The notes under the pieces were generated by a model. The model ran no database searches, had not been told where the DNA came from, and saw only the letters and a program-made list of their open reading frames with translations. This document shows positions 1 through 8,352 of a stretch of 64,000 nucleotides of DNA, piece by piece (the stretch's first letter is position 1; each line of letters starts with the position of its first letter). Position numbers and translations under genes: made by a program. Source of the DNA: JAAFIP01 sp031367325 (GTDB lineage: Bacteria > Pseudomonadota > Gammaproteobacteria > Burkholderiales > Burkholderiaceae_C); the NCBI GenBank assembly GCA_031367325.1, contig JANLPQ010000084.1:1-64000 (forward strand), given 5' to 3'.

Positions 1-87
1 GTGGCGTATTGCGTGCTGCCGTGTATTTTGAAATTGATGGCTGGGGCAGCGCTGTGGTACAGCGCACAACGCAAGCAGTTTGTTTAA
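1..87 (+). CDS. C-terminal fragment of a probable membrane protein
   Basis: An open frame runs from the first base to a TAA at 85-87, encoding a hydrophobic C-terminus ending in YSAQRKQFV. The true start is outside the window. In proteobacteria, DUF3833/SDR/NTF2 clusters often include an MFS-type or other membrane protein, so this may be the end of such a transporter. That is inference from context; 28 residues are too few to assign a family. Confidence 0.4.
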   Translation: MAYCVLPCILKLMAGAALWYSAQRKQFV

Positions 88-156
88 CCCGCAGCACGTT
101 TTAAGCCCTTCTACCCACCGCAGACCTCACACCTTCACATCCCAAAGGACCATGCC

Positions 157-690
157 ATGCAACGCCGCTCACTACTGATAGCCGCCCCTTTGGCCATAGG
201 CTTGGCCGCCTGCGGCAGCGCCCCGCAAATTAGCGACTATGCCCAAGAAAAACCAGTATTTGATTTAAAAGCTTACTTTACCGGCACGGTAGATGGCTGG
301 GGCATTTTTACCGACCGCAGCGGCAAAGTAGCCAAGCGTTTTGTTGTCACCATGAACTGCTCGTGGAACGGCGACCAAGGTATTCTGGACGAAGATTTCA
401 TCTACAGCGATGGCACTAAACAAAAACGCATTTGGCGCATGACCCGCCTAGCCGATGGCAAATACGAAGGCCGCGCCGACGATGTGGTGGGCGTAGGCAA
501 CGGCCAGCAAATGGGCAACGCCTTTCGCTGGGGCTACACGCTGAATTTACCGGTAGACAACAAAACCTACGAAGTACAGTTTGACGATTGGATGTACCAG
601 ATGGACGACAAAGTGGTCATCAACAAAGCAACGATGCGCAAGTTTGGCTTTACTTTGGGCGAGCTGGTAGTGAACTTTAAAAAACGCTAG
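157..690 (+). CDS. DUF3833 family lipoprotein
   Basis: This 177-residue protein has a lipoprotein signal peptide: positive start MQRRS, hydrophobic stretch, then lipobox LAAC with Cys19, so it is probably anchored in the periplasm or outer membrane. The body matches my recollection of DUF3833, with an FDLKAYFTG start, DRSGKVAKRF and an acidic/aromatic C-terminal half. No enzymatic residues are evident. ATG at 157 is preceded by AAAGGA. DUF3833 genes commonly sit with SDR, NTF2-like and cyclopropane-fatty-acid synthase genes; the first two follow here, suggesting a role in lipid or envelope modification (inference). Confidence 0.8.
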   Translation: MQRRSLLIAAPLAIGLAACGSAPQISDYAQEKPVFDLKAYFTGTVDGWGIFTDRSGKVAKRFVVTMNCSWNGDQGILDEDFIYSDGTKQKRIWRMTRLADGKYEGRADDVVGVGNGQQMGNAFRWGYTLNLPVDNKTYEVQFDDWMYQMDDKVVINKATMRKFGFTLGELVVNFKKR

Positions 691-738
691 CTATTACCCA
701 GACTGTTACCCATAACGATCACAACCGAGTAATTCTTT

Positions 739-1509
739 ATGAGCCTGAATACCCCGATTACCGATTGGCCGCACCAGCGTGTGTGGCTGATCGGTGCCTC
801 CAGCGGCATTGGCCGCGCCACAGCCGAGCTGCTGCACAGCAAAGGCGCTAAAGTGATTGTGTCTGCGCGCAACGCCAGCGCGCTGGACGAACTAGCCGTG
901 CAATACCCCGGCTTGCAAGCATTGACATTAGATGCCACCGACGAGGCCGCCGTGCAAGCCGCCGCCGCCCAACTGCTGGCCAGCGGCCCGCTAGACTTGG
1001 TCATGTATTGCGCAGGCACCTACGTTGCGGTGCGCGCGCAAGACATGAAGCCCACAGAGATTGCACACCACATGCAAGTCAACTACCTAGGCGCGGTCTA
1101 CAGCATTGCAGCGGTTCTGCCCTCTATGCTGGCCGCGTGCAGCGGGCATATCTGCCTGGTGTCTAGCGTGGCTGGATACCGTGGCCTACCACAGTCGCTA
1201 GCCTACGGGCCGACTAAAGCTGCGCTGATAAATTTAGCCGAAACCATGTACATTGACCTGAAAGACGCAGGCATAGGTGTGAGTGTAGTCAACCCCGGTT
1301 TTGTCAAAACAACCCTTACCGATCAAAACAAATTTCACATGCCAGCCCTCATATCTCCTGCTCAAGCAGCTATTGATATAATAGCGCATTGGGAGCGCGG
1401 ACGATTTGAAATCCATTTCCCCAAACGCTTTACCTACTGGATGAAACTACTGCGCGTGCTGCCCTACACCTGGTATTTTTTTGCCACGCGCAGATTCACA
1501 GGACTGTAA
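739..1509 (+). CDS. SDR family oxidoreductase
   Basis: A classical short-chain dehydrogenase/reductase of 256 residues. The N-terminal nucleotide-binding motif is GASSGIG (about residues 19-25), followed by a catalytic Ser in LVSSVAGYRG and the YGPTK Tyr-Lys pair. The C-terminus FEIHFPKRFT is typical of the SDR found in DUF3833/NTF2 clusters. The substrate cannot be read from sequence. It lies 8 bp upstream of the NTF2-like gene, so the two are probably co-transcribed. An exact 18-base piece of the AATAGCTGCTTGAGCAGG repeat (reverse orientation) falls inside the coding region at 1357-1374 and encodes PAQAAI without changing the expected family length. Confidence 0.87.
   Translation: MSLNTPITDWPHQRVWLIGASSGIGRATAELLHSKGAKVIVSARNASALDELAVQYPGLQALTLDATDEAAVQAAAAQLLASGPLDLVMYCAGTYVAVRAQDMKPTEIAHHMQVNYLGAVYSIAAVLPSMLAACSGHICLVSSVAGYRGLPQSLAYGPTKAALINLAETMYIDLKDAGIGVSVVNPGFVKTTLTDQNKFHMPALISPAQAAIDIIAHWERGRFEIHFPKRFTYWMKLLRVLPYTWYFFATRRFTGL
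1357..1386 (-). repeat. REP-like unit core inside SDR gene
   Basis: The sequence CCTGCTCAAGCAGCTATT at 1357-1374 is the exact reverse complement of the core shared by the intergenic REP-like copies, followed by GATATAATAGC, close to the outer part of the unit. It is read in frame as PAQAAI in a position where SDR homologues carry a similar ISPxxAAxxI segment. Confidence 0.6.
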
Positions 1510-1517
1510 TTGCGCCT

Positions 1518-2021
1518 ATGCCGTCTTCAGCCCCATCTATAACCGCTTCAAGCCCTTCCTCAGCGCTGCATCTAGTGTCACCAGACACCACCACTGCCCA
1601 GCAGGTGGAGCGTGTAATACAGTTTTTTGAGTCTCTACAGCCAAGTTCGGTGCAGCAAATGGGTTTGTACTATACAGACGACGCGTACTTCAAAGACCCG
1701 TTCAACGAAGTGCGCGGCATCAACGAAGTGCAGCGTATTTTTAGCCACATGTACGTCGCGTTAGACAACCCGCATTTTGTCGTCACCGACCGTGTAGTGC
1801 AAGGCGCACAATGCTTTCTAATTTGGGATTTTAAGTTTCGCTTCAAACGATTTGACACCGTCACCGAGCAAACTGTACGCGGCACCTCTCACCTTCGCTT
1901 TGCCGATGACGGCCGCATTAATTACCACCGCGACTATTGGGACGCCGCCGAGGAGCTGTACGAAAAACTACCCATTGTGGGCGGCGTGATGCGATGGTTG
2001 AAGAAGCGGGCTAACAGCTAA
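1518..2021 (+). CDS. NTF2-like / SnoaL-fold protein
   Basis: A 167-residue protein with the nuclear-transport-factor-2-like pattern: an N-terminal helix (VERVIQFFESL), YYTDDAYFKDPFNEVRG, then strands rich in aromatic residues and RDYWDAAEELYEKLP near the end. NTF2-like proteins form a cone-shaped small-molecule pocket and many are isomerases or lipid-binding partners. It directly follows the SDR (8 bp gap). Catalytic function is unknown. Confidence 0.8.
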   Translation: MPSSAPSITASSPSSALHLVSPDTTTAQQVERVIQFFESLQPSSVQQMGLYYTDDAYFKDPFNEVRGINEVQRIFSHMYVALDNPHFVVTDRVVQGAQCFLIWDFKFRFKRFDTVTEQTVRGTSHLRFADDGRINYHRDYWDAAEELYEKLPIVGGVMRWLKKRANS

Positions 2022-2060
2022 TCTTTCTCTACTTGTGATCGTAAGCTCTGGTATTTGCGA

Positions 2061-2100
2061 TTGAAGATTGATGTTCCAGCAGCGTGAGCTGCGGCGATAA
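2061..2100 (+). repeat. 3'-UTR motif TTGAAGATTAAT, copy 1
   Basis: Forty bases beginning TTGAAGATTGATGTTCC and ending GTGAGCTGCGGCGATAA start 40 bp after the stop of the NTF2-like gene. The same motif occurs downstream of dprA, the marR gene, the glcD-type gene and the second SDR, always in the sense orientation of the preceding gene. Confidence 0.6.
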
Positions 2101-2180
2101 GGCAAGTCATGCTGCAAGATCTTGATTAAAAACACGCGCGAAATCAGCTTGCATTAGGCTAAATTTTGTTCCGCGCGCGC

Positions 2181-2375
2181 ATCGTAAGATTTTCATCACG
2201 ACCACGCTTCATCACCGCCTGGCTGATTTGTGTAGCGATCTTTTCGCATCAGCTTTGTCTCTTGGTGGTGAGATAGCGTATGCCAACCGCCTTCATACTG
2301 GGGCACCAGAAATCAGGCGGTCGGCATACGCTATCTCACTTGCTACGATAGTTGCGCGCTACCGGCAGTCACCGA
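2181..2375 (+). repeat. 195-bp multi-stem repeat, copy 1
   Basis: This block recurs at 52566-52761. It holds a near-perfect 24-bp inverted repeat (2268-2291 with 2316-2339, one mismatch, 24-nt loop). Before it is a nested structure: ATCACC/GGTGGT outside GCTGAT/ATCAGC outside GCGA/TCGC. Both copies preserve the stems although their sequences differ. It contains no open frame that looks real. It lies downstream of the NTF2-like gene in a convergent gap and is followed by a CTCGAG-type tag, as at the other locus. Confidence 0.7.
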
Positions 2376-2426
2376 AAAGTCTAAGACGACACTACGGCCA
2401 GTCACTAAATAATCCTCACGGCAGCG

Positions 2427-2604
2427 CGGGCTGTTCAACCCACGCAAAGAACAATGTGACGAGTCGGGTCCGTTTCGATGAAAAATACTACGACAGGCGC
2501 GCGGTGCAAAAGCCAGCTAAATAGCCATCAGCATTCGGGCGTGTTTTCGGAGTATTTTTCGCGAAAGAGATGCCCGGCTCGAGTCCAGCTGCCCGGCGCG
2601 CACG
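2427..2604 (-). repeat. CTCGAG-type modular repeat, long form, copy 1
   Basis: Read on the minus strand: CCGGGCAGCTGGACTCGAGC, a middle part with inverted arms (GCGAAAAATACTCC and GTATTTTTCATCGA), then ACGGACCCGACTCGTCACAT and CAGCCCG. It matches copies near 11.2 and 63.8 kb over most of its length. It fills the gap between convergent genes (NTF2-like and yaeQ); no gene is evident between 2022 and 2623. Confidence 0.7.
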
Positions 2605-2623
2605 CCCAGCCAAATGACCAAAC

Positions 2624-3184
2624 TCAACGCAGCCGCTGCGGCTCCACATTTACCGTATTGGCCCCATCGCTCAGCATCAAGCTGCCCTCTTGAATAGTGG
2701 CCTGCAGTTGCATGCTGCGCTGGGCCATAGCGGCTAGTTCTTGGCTGGCGGTATGCGGCAGCAGCCACACGGCCAGGTTGCGGGGGCGCGTTAGCTTGGT
2801 TTCAATACCCTTCCACCAAATCGGCGACGAATGGGTAAAGGTGTAGACCATCACATCGTCCGACTTGCCGCAGGCCTTGATCACTGGCTTGTCCTCGGGC
2901 TGGCCCACTTCAATCCACAGCTTGTAGGCCAATGTGTAGTCGCGCAGATACACGTCCGGCTCATCAGGGTCTGACAGGCCTGCACCAAAGGCCAGCGTGC
3001 CGTTACCGTCCAACACGCTTTGTAGTTTATAGGCGTTCAAAGCCAGTGCCACCAGGCGCACCATCATGCGCTCATCTGTCTCGCTAGGGTGGCGCGCCAG
3101 CGTGAACTGGTGGTCTGCATAGTAGCTGTTGTCAATGTCGGCGATCGCCAAGTTGGCTTTGTAAATAGTGGACTTCAATGCCAT
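2624..3184 (-). CDS. yaeQ: YaeQ family protein
   Basis: This 186-residue protein starts MALKSTIYKANLAIAD and contains RHPSETDERMMVRL and LWIEVGQPEDKPVIKACGK, the hallmark segments of YaeQ. The family has a PD-(D/E)xK nuclease-like fold (the E of WIEVGQP and the following Lys fit), but its biological role is unsettled. I chose the ATG at 3182-3184; a TTG three codons upstream is possible but less likely. A REP-like copy sits just upstream. Confidence 0.9.
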   Translation of the reverse strand: MALKSTIYKANLAIADIDNSYYADHQFTLARHPSETDERMMVRLVALALNAYKLQSVLDGNGTLAFGAGLSDPDEPDVYLRDYTLAYKLWIEVGQPEDKPVIKACGKSDDVMVYTFTHSSPIWWKGIETKLTRPRNLAVWLLPHTASQELAAMAQRSMQLQATIQEGSLMLSDGANTVNVEPQRLR

Positions 3185-3202
3185 AAAAACCAATCTGTAA
3201 TA

Positions 3203-3268
3203 CTATAAATTTAATAGCTGTTTGAGCAGGGTTTACATGGGTTACAGGCCTAAAACACTGTAAAAAGT
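3203..3268 (+). repeat. REP-like AATAGCTG unit, copy 2
   Basis: Begins CTATAAATTTAATAGCTG and continues TTTGAGCAGG, then GGTTACAGGCCTAAAACACT. It lies in the gap between purB and yaeQ, both on the minus strand, so it would be transcribed antisense in the yaeQ leader. Confidence 0.7.
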
Positions 3269-3363
3269 GATGCCAGAAAGCGCAAAATACGCGGCAATCA
3301 AACTAAGCCGTGCCCCTAGCGAGCGCTGCATGCAGCGCTCGCCCCCGGGCAACACTACATGCG

Positions 3364-4731
3364 CTATACACGCCGTGCCAGCGCCGCCGCCGTGCCCACA
3401 TAGCTGGCCGGTGTCATGGCCAATAAACGGTCAATATCGGCCTGTGGAATGTCTAGGCTGCGGATCAGGCCATGCAAGTCTTCAGGTCGAATAGTTTTGC
3501 CGCGTGTCACTTCTTTGAGCTTCTCGTACGCGCCTTGCACGCCGTAGCGCCGCATGACAGTTTGGATCGGCTCGGCCAGTACTTCCCATGCGTTGTCCAG
3601 GTCCTTGGCCAGCGCTTCCTCGTTCAGTTCCAGCTTGCCCAAGCCCACGCCCAGCGACTGGTAGGCCAGCACGGCGTAGCCCAGCGCTACACCCATATTG
3701 CGCAGCACAGTGCTGTCGGTCAGGTCGCGCTGCCAGCGGCTAATCGGCAGCTTCTCACTCAGGTGGCGCAGCAAGGCATTGGCCAGGCCTAGGTTGCCCT
3801 CAGCATTTTCAAAATCAATCGGGTTAACCTTGTGCGGCATGGTGGACGAGCCAATTTCGCCCGCCTTTAACCGCTGCTTGAAGTAACCTAGGCTCACATA
3901 GCCCCACACGTCGCGCGACCAGTCGATCAAGATGGTGTTGGTGCGCGCTATGGCGTCATACATCTCGGCCATGTAGTCGTGTGGCTCAATCTGGATGCTG
4001 TATGGCTGGAAAGTAAGCCCTAACCCGTTTTCTACAACGTTGCGTGAGAACGCTTCCCAATCGTGTGCAGGCCAAGCCGACAAATGGGCGTTGTAGTTGC
4101 CCACCGCGCCGTTCATTTTGGCGAGAATCTTCACCTCAGCAATGCGGGCGCGGGCGGTTTGCAGGCGTATCAGCACGTTGGCCACTTCCTTACCCACCGT
4201 GGTGGGGCTGGCGGTTTGGCCGTGGGTGCGGCTGAGCATAGGCACATCGGCAAACTGGTGCGCCATGGCGCGCAGCTTGGCCAGAATGGCGTCTAGCGCA
4301 GGCAGCAGCACATCGTCGCGGGCGGCCTTCAATTGCAGGGCGTGGCTGGTGTTGTTGATGTCTTCACTGGTGCAGGCAAAGTGCACAAATTCGCTGCTCT
4401 TTAAAAGCTCGGGCTGGGCGTCAAATTTGGATTTAATCCAGTATTCCACCGCTTTCACGTCGTGGTTGGTGATTTTTTCAATATCTTTAATCGCTTGGGC
4501 GTCGGCTTCGTTAAAACCTGTGACTAAACCATTCAGCAGCTTACGCGCTGCCGGGCTCAAAGGCTTGAATTCATCAAAGCCCGCATCACCTAGGGCGATG
4601 AACCACGCTACTTCTACCTGCACGCGGCGGTGCATATAGCCGTATTCAGACATCAGCGGGCGCAAAGCAGCGAGTTTGTTGCCATAGCGGCCGTCAAGCG
4701 GCGAAATAGCGGTAAGGGCGGACAGGTTCAT
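3364..4731 (-). CDS. purB: Adenylosuccinate lyase
   Basis: PurB catalyses two fumarate-releasing steps of purine synthesis (SAICAR to AICAR, adenylosuccinate to AMP). The 455-residue length is typical. Visible signatures are the fumarase/aspartase-superfamily loop SSTMPHKVNPIDFENAEGN, the TSEDINNTS segment and the RTHGQTASPTTVGKE block with the catalytic His. It is transcribed away from yajC-secDF. Nothing appears truncated. Confidence 0.97.
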   Translation of the reverse strand: MNLSALTAISPLDGRYGNKLAALRPLMSEYGYMHRRVQVEVAWFIALGDAGFDEFKPLSPAARKLLNGLVTGFNEADAQAIKDIEKITNHDVKAVEYWIKSKFDAQPELLKSSEFVHFACTSEDINNTSHALQLKAARDDVLLPALDAILAKLRAMAHQFADVPMLSRTHGQTASPTTVGKEVANVLIRLQTARARIAEVKILAKMNGAVGNYNAHLSAWPAHDWEAFSRNVVENGLGLTFQPYSIQIEPHDYMAEMYDAIARTNTILIDWSRDVWGYVSLGYFKQRLKAGEIGSSTMPHKVNPIDFENAEGNLGLANALLRHLSEKLPISRWQRDLTDSTVLRNMGVALGYAVLAYQSLGVGLGKLELNEEALAKDLDNAWEVLAEPIQTVMRRYGVQGAYEKLKEVTRGKTIRPEDLHGLIRSLDIPQADIDRLLAMTPASYVGTAAALARRV

Positions 4732-4927
4732 GGCCTAGATTGTAAAAGGCTAGGGTTTCAGATGGTGCACTGCAGTGCCATGGCTACTGGGTGGTTCCCA
4801 GGCTAAGCCCGTGTGCGAAGGGTGGTGGCATTGGCCGCATACAATGGAAGGTTATGCGCGAGGGCGTTTGACCATGCCCACCACCCCGTTTTGGGACCGA
4901 TTTTTATTGATCATTTGGAGTTTTGTT

Positions 4928-5263
4928 GTGTTTATATCTTCTGCTTTTGCCCAAACTGCCCCTGCCGCTGCTGCCACAGGAGGCGGTATCGAGTCCAGCC
5001 TGATGAGCATGCTGCCCTTGGTTTTGATGTTTGTGGTGCTGTATTTCGTCATGATCCGCCCGCAAATGAGAAAACAAAAAGAGCACCGCGCCATGATCGA
5101 GGCGATTGCCAAGGGCGACGAAGTCGTCACCGCAGGCGGCTTGATTGGCAAAATCAGCAAAATGGGCGAAAGCTATGTCAGCGTAGAGCTGACCCAGGGT
5201 GTTGAAGTGCAAATGCAGCGCAGTGCCATTGTGCAAGTGCTGCCCAAAGGCACCGTGAAGTAA
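4928..5263 (+). CDS. yajC: Preprotein translocase subunit YajC
   Basis: YajC is the small inner-membrane partner of SecDF. With the GTG start at 4928 the protein is 111 residues, starting (M)FISSAFAQTAPAAA, with one membrane helix (MLPLVLMFVVLYFVMI) and the typical RPQMRKQKEHR then GDEVVTAGGLIGKI. An upstream ATG at 4874 in the same frame would add 18 residues, but TTTGGAG upstream of 4928 and the family's usual N-terminus favour the GTG. It heads a yajC-secD-secF operon. Confidence 0.93.
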   Translation: MFISSAFAQTAPAAAATGGGIESSLMSMLPLVLMFVVLYFVMIRPQMRKQKEHRAMIEAIAKGDEVVTAGGLIGKISKMGESYVSVELTQGVEVQMQRSAIVQVLPKGTVK

Positions 5264-5319
5264 GCCCCTGCGGGCTATGCGCCTTGCGAGATTTTGAGAC
5301 CGACTGAAAGACCCGCCGT

Positions 5320-7281
5320 ATGAACCGTTACGCCTTGTGGAAATATATTGTGATTGCCGTCGTATTGGTGGTGTCGGCCTTGTTCACGCTGCCCAATTTT
5401 TTCGGCGAAGCGCCTGCGGTGCAGGTGTCTAGCGGCAAGGCCACCGTCAAAATAGATGCCCTGGCGCGCGACAAAGTCGATGAGGCCTTAAAAGCCGCCA
5501 ACTTGTCACCCGACTTAGTCTCCTTTGACGGCACCTCCATCAAAGCACGGTTTCAAGACACTGACAGCCAGCTTAAAGCCAAAGACGCTATCCAAAAAGC
5601 GCTGATCCCCGACTCCAGCGACCCGGCTTATGTAGTGGCACTGAACTTGGTGTCGCGCTCGCCTAAATGGTTGTCAGCCCTACACGCTTTTCCCATGTAT
5701 TTGGGCCTGGACTTGCGCGGTGGCGTGCACTTTATGCTGCAGGTAGACATGCAAGCGGCGTTGACCAAAAAAGTAGACTCGCTGTCGGGCGATGTGCGCA
5801 GCGCGCTGCGTGAAAAGCAAATTCGCGGCCGCACTACGCGCGAAGGGCAAACCATTGAGGTGCGCTTTAGCGACGCTGCTGCGCTAGAAGCTGCCAAACG
5901 CTTGGTGCAAGAGCAGTTTACTGATTTGCAAACCAAAGATGCCATTGACGGCACCGACTACAAGCTGACCGCCACCATCAAACCTGAGGCCGCACGCCGC
6001 ATACAAGACCAGGCATTAAAGCAAAACATGACCACGCTGCACAACCGTATCAACGAGCTGGGTGTGTCCGAGCCGGTGATTCAGCAGCAGGGGCAAGACC
6101 GCATTGTGGTGCAGCTGCCCGGCGTGCAAGACACCGCCAAAGCCAAAGATATTTTGGGCCGCACCGCCACGCTAGAAATGCGCTTGGTAGACGATAGCGC
6201 CGAGGCGCGCGAGGCCGAGGCGGGCCGCGGCTCCGTACCGTTTGGTGCCGAGCGTTACCTGGAGCGCGACGGCCGCCCAGTGATTGTTAAAAAGCAAGTC
6301 ATCATTACTGGCGACAGCTTGACCGATGCGCAGCCCGGTATCGACTCGCAAAACCAGCAGCCCAAAGTAGATTTGACAGTGGACGCCAAAGGTGGCCGCA
6401 TCATGCGTGACACCAGCCGCGAAAACTTGAAAAAGCGCATGGCAATTTTGCTGTTTGAAAAGGGCAAAGGCGAAGTGCTGACCGCGCCTGTCATTCAAGG
6501 CGAGCTGGGCAACCGGTTTCAAATCTCAGGCTCCATGTCGATCGCCGAGGCTAACGATTTGGCATTGCTGCTGCGCGCTGGCTCACTGGCCGCACCAATG
6601 GAAATTGTCGAAGAGCGCACCATCGGCCCCACACTGGGTGCCGAGAATATTGCCAAGGGTTTCCAAAGCGTGACTTATGGCTTTATTGTGATTTGCGTTT
6701 TCATGTGCCTTTACTACATGATCTTTGGCATGTTCTCTAGCCTGGCATTGGGCGTGAACTTGCTGATGCTGGTGGCCGTGCTGTCCATGCTGCAAGCCAC
6801 GCTGACCTTGCCCGGCATGGCCGCTATGGCTCTGGCGCTGGGTATGGCGATTGACTCGAACGTGCTGATCAACGAACGGGTGCGCGAAGAGCTGCGCGGC
6901 GGCGCGTCGCCGCAGGCAGCTATCCACTCGGGCTACGACCGCGCATGGGGCACGATTTTGGACTCCAATATCACCACCTTGATTGCTGGCGTAGCGTTGC
7001 TGGCCTTTGGCTCGGGCCCGGTGCGCGGCTTTGCGGTGGTGCACTGCGTGGGTATTTTGACCAGCATGTTCTCTGCTGTGTTCTTCTCGCGCGGCTTGGT
7101 CAACTTGTATTACGGCAATAAAAAGAAGCTTAAAAGCGTGTCGATTGGCACTGTGTGGAAGCCCGATGGCGGCGCTTTGCACCAAGACGAGTTGGTAGTG
7201 GCCGACCCTGTGCCTGCTGGCGCAGCAGGCGCGGCCAAACAGCTTGGGCAGTCCAAACCCGCTCCTAAAGCCAAGAAATAA
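5320..7281 (+). CDS. secD: Protein translocase subunit SecD
   Basis: SecD uses the proton gradient with SecF to help pull exported proteins through SecYEG. The 653-residue protein has an N-terminal membrane helix (YIVIAVVLVVSALFTL), the LGLDLRGGVHFMLQVD motif, a large periplasmic P1 region, and five C-terminal helices with the GMAIDSNVLINERVREEL signature. The C-terminus (PAGAAGAAKQLGQSKPAPKA) is a low-complexity tail. It lies between yajC and secF. Confidence 0.97.
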   Translation: MNRYALWKYIVIAVVLVVSALFTLPNFFGEAPAVQVSSGKATVKIDALARDKVDEALKAANLSPDLVSFDGTSIKARFQDTDSQLKAKDAIQKALIPDSSDPAYVVALNLVSRSPKWLSALHAFPMYLGLDLRGGVHFMLQVDMQAALTKKVDSLSGDVRSALREKQIRGRTTREGQTIEVRFSDAAALEAAKRLVQEQFTDLQTKDAIDGTDYKLTATIKPEAARRIQDQALKQNMTTLHNRINELGVSEPVIQQQGQDRIVVQLPGVQDTAKAKDILGRTATLEMRLVDDSAEAREAEAGRGSVPFGAERYLERDGRPVIVKKQVIITGDSLTDAQPGIDSQNQQPKVDLTVDAKGGRIMRDTSRENLKKRMAILLFEKGKGEVLTAPVIQGELGNRFQISGSMSIAEANDLALLLRAGSLAAPMEIVEERTIGPTLGAENIAKGFQSVTYGFIVICVFMCLYYMIFGMFSSLALGVNLLMLVAVLSMLQATLTLPGMAAMALALGMAIDSNVLINERVREELRGGASPQAAIHSGYDRAWGTILDSNITTLIAGVALLAFGSGPVRGFAVVHCVGILTSMFSAVFFSRGLVNLYYGNKKKLKSVSIGTVWKPDGGALHQDELVVADPVPAGAAGAAKQLGQSKPAPKAKK

Positions 7282-7294
7282 GTAGGCAACGACC

Positions 7295-8248
7295 ATGGAA
7301 TTTTTTAAAATCCGCAAAGACATCCCCTTCATGCGCCATGCGTTGGTGTTCAACGCTATCTCGCTGATCACGTTTTTAGCGGCGGTGTTTTTTTTGTTCT
7401 CGCGCGGCCTGCATTTGTCAGTCGAATTTACCGGCGGCACCGTGATGGAGGTAGGCTATTCGCAGCCTGCTGACCTAGAAAAAGTGCGCAGCGTGGTAGC
7501 CGCCCAAGGCTTTACCGACGTGCAGGTGCAAAACTTTGGCACCGCCCGCGACGTGATGATTCGTTTGCCTGCGCAAAAAGGCGTTAGCTCGGCCCAGCAA
7601 AGCGACAAAGTACTGGCTGCACTCAAGCAAGCGGATGCGGGTGCCACGCTGCGCCGTACCGAGTTTGTCGGCCCGCAAGTGGGCGAAGAGCTGGCTACCG
7701 ACGGCCTTAAAGCCTTGGGTATGGTGGTGGTGGGCATCATGATCTACCTGGCGTTTCGCTTTGAGTGGAAATACGCCGTAGCCGCCATCATTGCTAACTT
7801 GCATGATGTGATTATTATTTTGGGATTTTTTGCCTTTTTCCAGTGGGAGTTCTCGCTGTCAGTGCTGGCCGCCGTACTGGCGGTGCTGGGCTATTCGGTG
7901 AACGAATCGGTGGTGATTTTTGACCGGATTCGAGAGAACTTTCGCCGCTACCGCAAGATGAACACCCACGAGATCATCGACAACGCGATCACGTCGACCA
8001 TCAGCCGCACCATCATCACGCACGGCTCGACCCAGATCATGGTCTTGTCGATGCTGATTTTTGGTGGCCCAACGCTGTTTTACTTTGCGCTGGCGTTGAC
8101 CATCGGCATTTTGTTTGGTATCTATTCCTCGGTGTTTGTGGCCGCAGCCATTGCCATGTGGTTGGGCATCAAGCGTGAAGATTTAATCAAAGTTGTGGCT
8201 AAAAAGGATGAAGATCCCAACGACCCTAACTCGGGCGCAACGGTTTAA
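7295..8248 (+). CDS. secF: Protein translocase subunit SecF
   Basis: 317 residues, six predicted membrane helices, partner of SecD. Signatures: FTGGTVMEVGY after the first helix and the SVNESVVIFDRIRENFR segment in the conserved TM4-5 region. It begins 13 bp after the secD stop. Confidence 0.97.
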   Translation: MEFFKIRKDIPFMRHALVFNAISLITFLAAVFFLFSRGLHLSVEFTGGTVMEVGYSQPADLEKVRSVVAAQGFTDVQVQNFGTARDVMIRLPAQKGVSSAQQSDKVLAALKQADAGATLRRTEFVGPQVGEELATDGLKALGMVVVGIMIYLAFRFEWKYAVAAIIANLHDVIIILGFFAFFQWEFSLSVLAAVLAVLGYSVNESVVIFDRIRENFRRYRKMNTHEIIDNAITSTISRTIITHGSTQIMVLSMLIFGGPTLFYFALALTIGILFGIYSSVFVAAAIAMWLGIKREDLIKVVAKKDEDPNDPNSGATV

Positions 8249-8352
8249 CCTTTAAAACGCATTTATTTGTAAGCTTTAGCGTATTTTGCGGGTATAGTTT
8301 TCGTATATTAAACCTACCTTTGTAGGCAAAACGCACTATCCTCATACCACCC

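Noticed and set aside
2228..2524. Short open frames in the 2.0-2.6 kb gap
   Set aside because: They run through the arms of the 195-bp repeat and the CTCGAG repeat, have no Shine-Dalgarno and encode no recognisable protein.
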